64,000 nucleotides of DNA from Reticulitermes speratus. Its lineage: Eukaryota; Arthropoda; Insecta; Blattodea; Rhinotermitidae. Every line of letters begins with the position of its first letter. Position 1 is the stretch's first letter. Below are positions 58,325-64,000 of this stretch, piece after piece. The stretch is taken from positions 22,720,406 through 22,784,405 of the forward strand of contig JAJKFL010000004.1 in NCBI GenBank assembly GCA_021186555.1. The letters run 5' to 3'. Under the pieces are notes generated by a model. It was not told the origin of the DNA. It saw only the letters and a program-made list of their open reading frames with translations, and made no database searches. Both the position numbers and the translations under genes were made by a program.

Positions 58325-58925
58325 CTTTCAGTTTGCTATCCAGAAATACAAAGATTAAAATATACAGAACCACAATTTTGCCTGTTGTTTTAAATTGGTG
58401 TGAAACTTGGTCTCTTATGTAGAGGGAGGAATATATGCTGAGAGTGTTTGAAAATAGGATGCTGAGGAAGATATTTTGGCCTGTCAGGGACGAGGTAACA
58501 GGGAACTGGAGGAGACTACATAATGAGGAAGTTCGTGATCTGTATTCCTCAGCAAATATTATTCGATTGATCAAATCAATAGGAATGAGATGGGTGAGGC
58601 ATGTGGCTCTTATGGGGGTAGGCGAGGCTCATACAGGTTTATGGTGGGAATACTGGAGGGAACGAGACCACTTGTAAGACCTGGGCGTAGATGGTAGGAT
58701 AAAATTAAAATGAATCTTTAGTAAATAAGAGGGGGCGTGGGCTGGATTGATCTGGCTCGGAATAGGGACAAGTGGCGGGCTGTCGTGAACACGGTAATGA
58801 ACCTTCGGATTTCATAAAATGCCAGGAAATTCTTGACTACATGAGGAAATATTAGCTTCTCAAAAGGGACTCCGCTCTTATGGAGTGACTTAGTTCTTTA
58901 AGTAGTTAGCCAGTTCCTGGAAAAG
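58325..58925 (+). pseudogene. Non-LTR retrotransposon RT C-terminal remnant (type M, longest copy)
   Basis: Frame: TTILPVVLNWCETWSLM, stop, REEYMLRVFENRMLRKIFW, RDEVTGNWRRLHNEEVRDLY, SSANIIRLIKSIGMRWVRHV. After a frameshift, [20 protein letters not shown]. The block TTILPVVL-CETWSL is what follows the reverse transcriptase palm in many arthropod LINEs. The catalytic residues lie upstream and are absent, so it is a 5'-truncated copy. It runs into a 3' region (CTCCGCTCTTATGGAGTGAC) also seen at 47.9 kb. Non-functional. Confidence 0.82.
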
Positions 58926-59477
58926 CATAAATGAAGATTGCTGTGTCAGTGTAGTCGGTCTCTTATATACCTACTGAAAGGACATCGTAGTACTATTACT
59001 GCTTATATCTTACTCTTATCTTGCTATGTATCCCCATATGCCAGTATAATGAAAACTTTATTTTAAGTTGTGACTTGTCACAATACGTACTTTACATTCT
59101 CGTGTCGTGCCGTGTTTCTTGCGTCACGGCGGAGCGCGACCCGTCCAATAAAATAACAGGGGCGTTACCGGTGATTTAAACGCAAGACCAGTATTGTAAC
59201 TCTGCCCTGCTAGACTCACATAGCCTACTGTTATTTCGAGGGCGGTACATATGTGACTTTTATTCTAAACCCGTAGAAATGTATGAATGTTATTACAATG
59301 ATCGTCATAATCGGCTCAATTTATTCCTCGTAATGTATAATCGTTATTGGAATCTGTCATCGTCCAGTATGGCTCTAACGTGATGAACTTAACACTGTCT
59401 CCAAGCGCACAGTCGAAAGGCCTAAATATGATGGGAAGATACACTCATTCATGAATCTGGAAACTATTATAACCGAA
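58926..59477. other. Unannotated DNA
   Basis: Nothing recognised. Confidence 0.4.
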
Positions 59478-59625
59478 TCAATATTAAAGGATTCTGACGA
59501 AGGGACATTATAAGGGACGTAAGTAGTATTTTGGACATCTGTCCACTCATCTCCATCTAGTGCCGAGCTTGGAAATGAGAGGACCCATGTTCCACACGTT
59601 CATGGTGTACACAGGGACAAACTTT
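59478..59625 (+). mobile_element. SINE family A, 3' fragment
   Basis: GTCCACTCATCTCCATCTAG, TGCCGAGCTTGGAAATGAG and a CATGGTGTACACAGGGACAA end like that of the copy at 15.0 kb. Confidence 0.55.
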
Positions 59626-59637
59626 TTTTTTGTGGTA

Positions 59638-59916
59638 AGGGCCCCGCAACAGATGCTACGGACGCACCGCAGCCTTAAGTCTTATTGTGCAAATCTGTGA
59701 TGAAGATGAAGAGAGAGATTAGTTTTCTTTTTCATTTTTCCAAGTAATGGATCACTGGTGGAATGAAATTGACAGGGGAAAACCAAAGTACTCAGGGAAA
59801 AACCTGTCCCAGTGCCACTTTGTCCACCACAAATCCCACATGGACTGGCCCGAGATCGAACCAGGGCCTCCGCGGTGGGAGGTCAGCGACTAACTGCCTG
59901 AGCCATGGCACGGCCC
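59638..59916 (-). mobile_element. SINE family B, minus copy, near full length
   Basis: AGGGCCCCGCAACAGATGC, CTTAAGTCTTATTGTGC, TGAAATTGACAGGGGAAAAC, CCACCACAAATCCCACATGG, reversed B box GAGATCGAACCAGGGCC and ACTGCCTGAGCCATGGCACG. Confidence 0.9.
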
Positions 59917-60190
59917 CAAAATCTCACCTTTATCTTGTATAATCTCGTATAAACTAATTATTTTGCAGAGGGTAGGCTGGAACTGCGAAAAGTATGGGTG
60001 ATGTTAAGTTAATTGCCTCGAAACCTGATCGGAGGATTTGCCTAGAGCAATTGTTATGTCATTACATCGCTTTTCCCATTACAGCTAATGATTAATTTTC
60101 TCCATCTGGCACTGAAGATAAAGTAAGCTACTGTTGTATACACAAGTCTTTCTCCAACTATTTGCTCAATTGGTTTTATTGCTGCTACAA

Positions 60191-60221
60191 TTTTCGGCTG
60201 AAAACCACGGCCAATTTCAGG
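60191..60221 (-). ncRNA. Strongly decayed hammerhead-like block
   Basis: Minus strand CCTGAAATTGGCC...CAGCCGAAAA resembles the 16-kb cores (CTGATGATGGCT...CAGCCGAAAC) with G8 and A9 lost. Confidence 0.3.
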
Positions 60222-60439
60222 GAGCTACAGTGAATTTTGCATAAACCATTACTCGAAAGTTTGTCCAAAAGTTACCGAACTCACACCTGCGATTGACAAC
60301 GGTAAGTAATACAGCTTTCTGCCGTACTATCGTATCTTTTCAGTCGGCCAGTCAATTTTGCAGTCATAACTCTCTGTGTTACTTCCCAGCGGGTCTTTTA
60401 ATTTCATTCGTTTTAAATGTGACCCGCAATTTTATAAGG

Positions 60440-60740
60440 GCAGGTTTGAAGGACGCAGAAACTCGCCTGAAAATTTGCCTCAGACTCTGAATAACTGCAT
60501 CGGAAATGCATGAAGTACTCGTGACAGCTGTCAGTGACGATGCCATGGGGAGAGCGCAGACTTTGGAATTCTTTTCTGGATTCAAACATTGGAAAGATTT
60601 GGTTGAAGATTGTTAGTGCTCATGTCGTCCCTTCACAGATTGCACAGAAGAAGATTTGGATAAATTTGGCAAAATCGTCAACAAGCCCGAAGAAATACCA
60701 TTTCGGAGATCGTTGGTATGCATATTCTTGCTAAACAGAC
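60440..60740 (+). pseudogene. Mariner-type transposase N-terminal remnant
   Basis: The frame reads HEVLVTAVSDDAMGRAQTLE, FFSGFKHWKDLVEDC, stop, CSCRPFTDCTEEDLDKFGKI, VNKPEEIPFRRS. The order 'GRAQT-E-FSRFK-GRTSVEDD-SGRPST-ENV-K-REIV' is the helix-turn-helix region of mariner/SETMAR-like transposases. The DDE/D catalytic domain is absent, and a stop interrupts the linker. No inverted ends were found. Alternative: a solitary HTH-like domain of another element. Confidence 0.62.
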
Positions 60741-61230
60741 GTGCATGTCAGGTGAGTACGTCTATTCTAATTTTGTTAAGAACTAACGAGTTTTGAGGCC
60801 CATGAACTGTGTTATTAACGGTGATGCTTCTTCCTATCTTTTCTACTTTCTTGAAAATTTGCGGGAATGGGAGGTTGAGCCTTAATTTAACTCTCGGTGC
60901 CAGTGATCACCCGTCCAGAAGAGATCCCCCTACCGCGACGATACAACCCGACGTGGCTCAGAAGTTGAGGCACGATATTTGAAGGAAATTCATAACGTAA
61001 TTCCCTCGATTCCTACGTCGCAGAGACACATATACAAGTAAGAATAAATGAGAAACAATGTGTGTCTGAGAGGCACAACAATAATAGTGTGTCATTTTGT
61101 GTAATTGTTGCAGCAGTATGTATCATGCGTAGTGTCGGTAGCGTGATCCACGACGCTACAATGCTACAAGAATTCCTTTGTCAATTAAATCTATTGTTAC
61201 AAGTCTGTTATGCTAAAGGAGATATACTTT
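60741..61230. other. Unannotated DNA
   Basis: Nothing recognised. Confidence 0.4.
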
Positions 61231-61530
61231 AGCGTGGACGCGGTGGCGCATTTGGTTGAGGCACTGCACTACAAGCCGGAAGGTCGCGGTTTCGATTCCC
61301 GATGGTGTCATTTTCATTGACATAATCCTTTCGGTCGTACTATGGTCCTGGGGTCGACTCAGCCTCTAACATAAATAAGTACCAGTAATATTTCCTGTGG
61401 GGGGGGGGGTAAAGGCGGCCGGTGCGTATGGTTGACAACCTTACCACCTTCATGTTCCGATTGTCTAGAAATCTGGGAGCCTCAACCTCCTGGAACCCTA
61501 AGGGCCTGTCCAGGCCTGTACAGGGATTGC
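61231..61530 (+). mobile_element. SINE family D
   Basis: GTGGCGCATTTGGTTGAGGC (A-box-like), CGGTTTCGATTCCCGATGG (B box), GGGGTCGACTCAGCCTCTAAC, GACAACCTTACCACCTTCATG and CCTAAGGGCCTGTCCAGGCC. It carries 20 bp more of the head than the 7.9-kb copy and a G11 run at 61399-61409. Confidence 0.85.
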
Positions 61531-61711
61531 TTTTGCTTTACTTTATTGTGGAAATATTTGTGCTTAATTTCCTTGTGTTAGAACTGATATCCAGACCATT
61601 TGTTTGGTTTGTTTTACGATATTGTAAGAAATATGAATCGGAAATTAATTGGATAAATAATCTGTGACCCTTTTTAAGGTACTCTTCCGGAGTTTGCCTG
61701 GAAGTCCTAAC

Positions 61712-61850
61712 TAATGTAAGTAAGTAAAAGTAAGTAAAGTAAGTAAGTAAAGAAGGACTGCAGTCACGGTAATAACTTTTCCAACGGAGGTTCAAATGCT
61801 CTAATTCCCAAAACTCGTTATTATTATTATTATTATTATTATTATCATTA
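61712..61850. repeat. (GTAA)n and (TTA)n microsatellites
   Basis: GTAA-type run at 61712-61752 and TTA run at 61818-61846. Confidence 0.9.
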
Positions 61851-61974
61851 TCAGCACCATTCATCATCATCACAATCAACAGTATCATCATCTGCAGTCA
61901 CAGTAAAATTTTATTGTTAGTAGGACTGTTTATTATGCAGTGGGTGTTATGTTTCTTTATGAGCGACAGAATTA

Positions 61975-62540
61975 TTTGGAGTTTAACAAGACAGGCAATG
62001 TACGTATAACGTAACATTGGGGCGTGTTCGTGAAACCATTGTTGCCATGGAAAAGCAATGAGTATTACATATTCTGAGTGTGTGTTTGTAGCCTTAGTTA
62101 TCCAGCATGCAAAGCGCATGCGCCGTGTTATATTGTCATCTGTGCGTCTGCCTGGCTCTACCATATATTTTCTACATTAGCTCATAAATTCCACGATTTT
62201 AGGATAAAAGTTATTGAACATAAAATGTGTGTTTTGATTTTCTCTACAACTTTTTCAGAAACATTTCTCGTTCTAAGTAGAATTCAGCGAGATATTATCA
62301 TTAATGTACGTAGGTCTTCTTGTAAAGCGTCTTTTATTCTTGTCAGATGTTAATGAAACTTGAATTTTCTCGACAAATTTTCCAAAAATACTTAAACATC
62401 AAATGTCATGAAAATCCGTCCTGTGGGAACCGAGTTTTTCCATGCGGACAGTCAGACAGACACAGAGAGACAGACAGACGTGACGGAGCTAGTTGTCTCT
62501 TTTCGCAATTTTGTGAAGGCGCCTAAAATGTCGCATATCT
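61975..62540 (+). mobile_element. Dispersed repeat E, plus copy
   Basis: AACAAGACAGGCAATGTACG, TATAACGTAACATTGGGGCG, TTGTTGCCATGGAAAAGC, GTGTGTTTTGATTTTCTCTA, ATGAAAATCCGTCCTGTGGG, GGACAGTCAGACAGACAC and CGCAATTTTGTGAAGGCGCC. Full-length counterpart of 11530-12135 in opposite orientation. Confidence 0.78.
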
Positions 62541-63223
62541 TATAGTTGTTTTTTCTGAACTCTATTGTATTAGAAACTTCAATTCTGTACAATAAGGAGT
62601 TGCGGAACTCACATGCCCGGTCTGATTCCCTGATGTACATGTCTTACACCAGGCCTACTGCTTGCGGAGTGATTCATACTCGATCTCTAACCTGTGAATG
62701 AGTGTACACATGGCCTATGTGCGCTATCATGGAGCGATGTTTGGGGCCATAAATAATGGTATTTTAACCTTATAAAGCGCAAAGTTTATGTAAATAATAG
62801 GAAGAAATTTCTGAAGTATTTGAGGGATACAAATTCTAGCCGCTGCTTTGTCTTAACAGTAGGCGTGTTACTCATAAAACTAGGTCGAAACTTGGAGATT
62901 GTCAAGACTGTCTGTAAAGATCGCAGGGGTACAGATAGAGGAGTTTCTTCTGGCTTCTCAACATGGAAACCACAGGCCGACATTTCTCTGCAGCTGGACG
63001 TAATTTATCAGACGTCACCCTCAGCACGAGGCTGTCTTGCCTTGGGATGCCACAGCAGAACCCCATAACTTTTTCGGTCAAGAGGTCGTGGCGACAATTA
63101 CCGAGTCTTGTGTGTCACATTCTGCTCATAATGTAAGACGCACATCAGACGTGTAACCTTTGTAAGTCTGATACATGCAAGATTAGATTTAAGGAAAGTA
63201 ACTGAGTTCTTTGTGTTCACAAA
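62541..63223. other. Unannotated DNA
   Basis: The frame 62820-63068 has no recognisable domain. Confidence 0.4.
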
Positions 63224-63350
63224 CACGACGCAATGAAGGCAGGTAGGAGGTCTAAGGGGTAAACGAGTAGCTGCATGTCGCTTTATCAACCTCGACACTA
63301 GATGGGAGTTTAGTGGTTAGCTTCACGCTTGCGACGCTTTGTCTGCAATA
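63224..63350 (-). mobile_element. SINE family A, 3' part, minus copy
   Basis: CAATGAAGGCAGGTAGGAGG, ACACTAGATGGGAGTTTAGTG and GTTAGCTTCACGC. Confidence 0.6.
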
Positions 63351-63497
63351 GCCTTCGGAGACGGTAGTTGATTAGTTTGGCTAGTTCTAGGCATGGCGAC
63401 AGGGTAAGTGATGCGTTTAATTGAAAATGCATAGTGCAGGAATATCAGACACCTTGACGTTGTTTTAACTGAGGACTTACAACTAATAAATGTCTTT

Positions 63498-63795
63498 GGG
63501 AGCCGAAGTAGCGTAGTTGGGATAACAACTACGCTACGGGCTGGACGGTCCGGAGTTTGAATCCCGGTAGGGGTAAGAGATTGTTCTCTTCGCCAAAATG
63601 TCCAGACTAGCTCTTGAGCCCACCCAGCCACCTGTTCAATGGGTAGCAGGGTTCTTTCCCGGGGGTATAACGACCGGGGCCTGAAGTTACGTATTTACCT
63701 CCATCTAGTGCTGAGGTTAAAATGAGTGGAGCTGTACCTCTACTCCGCGTATGTGCGTTTACGCGGGACAGTGAAGACTTTAGCTTTCACCTTCA
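63498..63795 (+). mobile_element. SINE family A, plus copy
   Basis: GGGAGCCGAAGTAGCGTAGT (altered A box), GGAGTTTGAATCCCGG (B box), CACCCAGCCACCTGTTC, AATGGGTAGCAGGGTTC, ACCTCCATCTAGTGCTGAGG and GAGCTGTACCTCTACTCC. A sub-variant with a modified head, like the copy at 15.0 kb. Confidence 0.85.
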
Positions 63796-63821
63796 TTAAA
63801 CAACGTCTCATGTATACATAT

Positions 63822-64000
63822 GAAGGCAAAGTTCCTGTGAACACAGTGAAGGCATATAGCGGGAATGGAGCTTCACACATTCTTAATATCAGCCCTAGAT
63901 ATTAGTGAGTGGTCAACTTCACGTCCCGGCTACTTTACTCCCGGGAAAGAACCCCGGTATCCCTTGAATGGAAGGCTGTGCGGGCCAGAGAGACGATGTT
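63822..64000 (-). mobile_element. SINE family A, minus copy, cut by the window end
   Basis: AGTGAAGGCATATAGCGGG, GAGCTTCACACATTCTTAA, GTGGTCAACTTCACGTCCC, GGCTACTTTACTCCCGGG and GGAAGGCTGTGCGGGCC. The head lies beyond 64000. Confidence 0.8.

Overview
The window looks like a piece of a large, repeat-rich arthropod nuclear genome. It is AT-rich and has no long open reading frames. Several families of tRNA-headed SINEs recur in both orientations, and there are decayed LINE, mariner, hAT-like and Penelope-like fragments, triplet microsatellites and minisatellites. My best guess is an insect of the cockroach/termite type. That rests on general familiarity with such repeats, not on a database match. 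I found no protein-coding host gene I can defend. Every recognisable coding trace is a broken transposon fragment, so the window reads as intergenic or deep intronic DNA.

Layout. 1-2.5 kb: a CpG-rich 74-bp satellite (about 16.7 copies). 3-9 kb: SINEs of families A, C and D, a LINE tail and a 740-bp element with inverted ends. 11-17 kb: a 600-bp dispersed repeat, SINEs, and a 480-bp inverted repeat with a hammerhead-ribozyme-like core in each arm. 19-25 kb: two LINE tails, a 336-bp retro-insertion flanked by a 14-bp duplication, two family B SINEs, and an inverted-repeat element (24106-24584) with an apparently complete type I hammerhead motif and a 13-bp flanking duplication. 26-35 kb: a hAT-like element with a perfect 8-bp duplication, several SINEs, and a 160-bp tandem array whose unit carries part of a SINE. 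35-40 kb: mostly featureless. 40-45 kb: a full SINE with a 12-bp duplication, a 50-bp minisatellite interrupted by a LINE fragment, and a 39-bp minisatellite. 47-60 kb: LINE tails, a second hAT-like element, two opposed copies of a Penelope-type repeat (one nested inside a third hAT-like element), and SINEs. 60-64 kb: a mariner-type transposase remnant, SINEs, and another copy of the 600-bp repeat.

How it fits together. The SINEs (families A-D) need LINE machinery in trans; only LINE C-terminal fragments are present. The small hAT-like elements have terminal repeats and 8-bp duplications but no transposase. The most interesting theme is the recurrence of CUGANGA-stem-GAAA blocks, the catalytic core of hammerhead ribozymes known from Penelope-like retroelements, at several decay stages. 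The copy at 24 kb is intact enough to predict a cleavage site, and that site lies within four bases of where the element's two inverted arms become identical.
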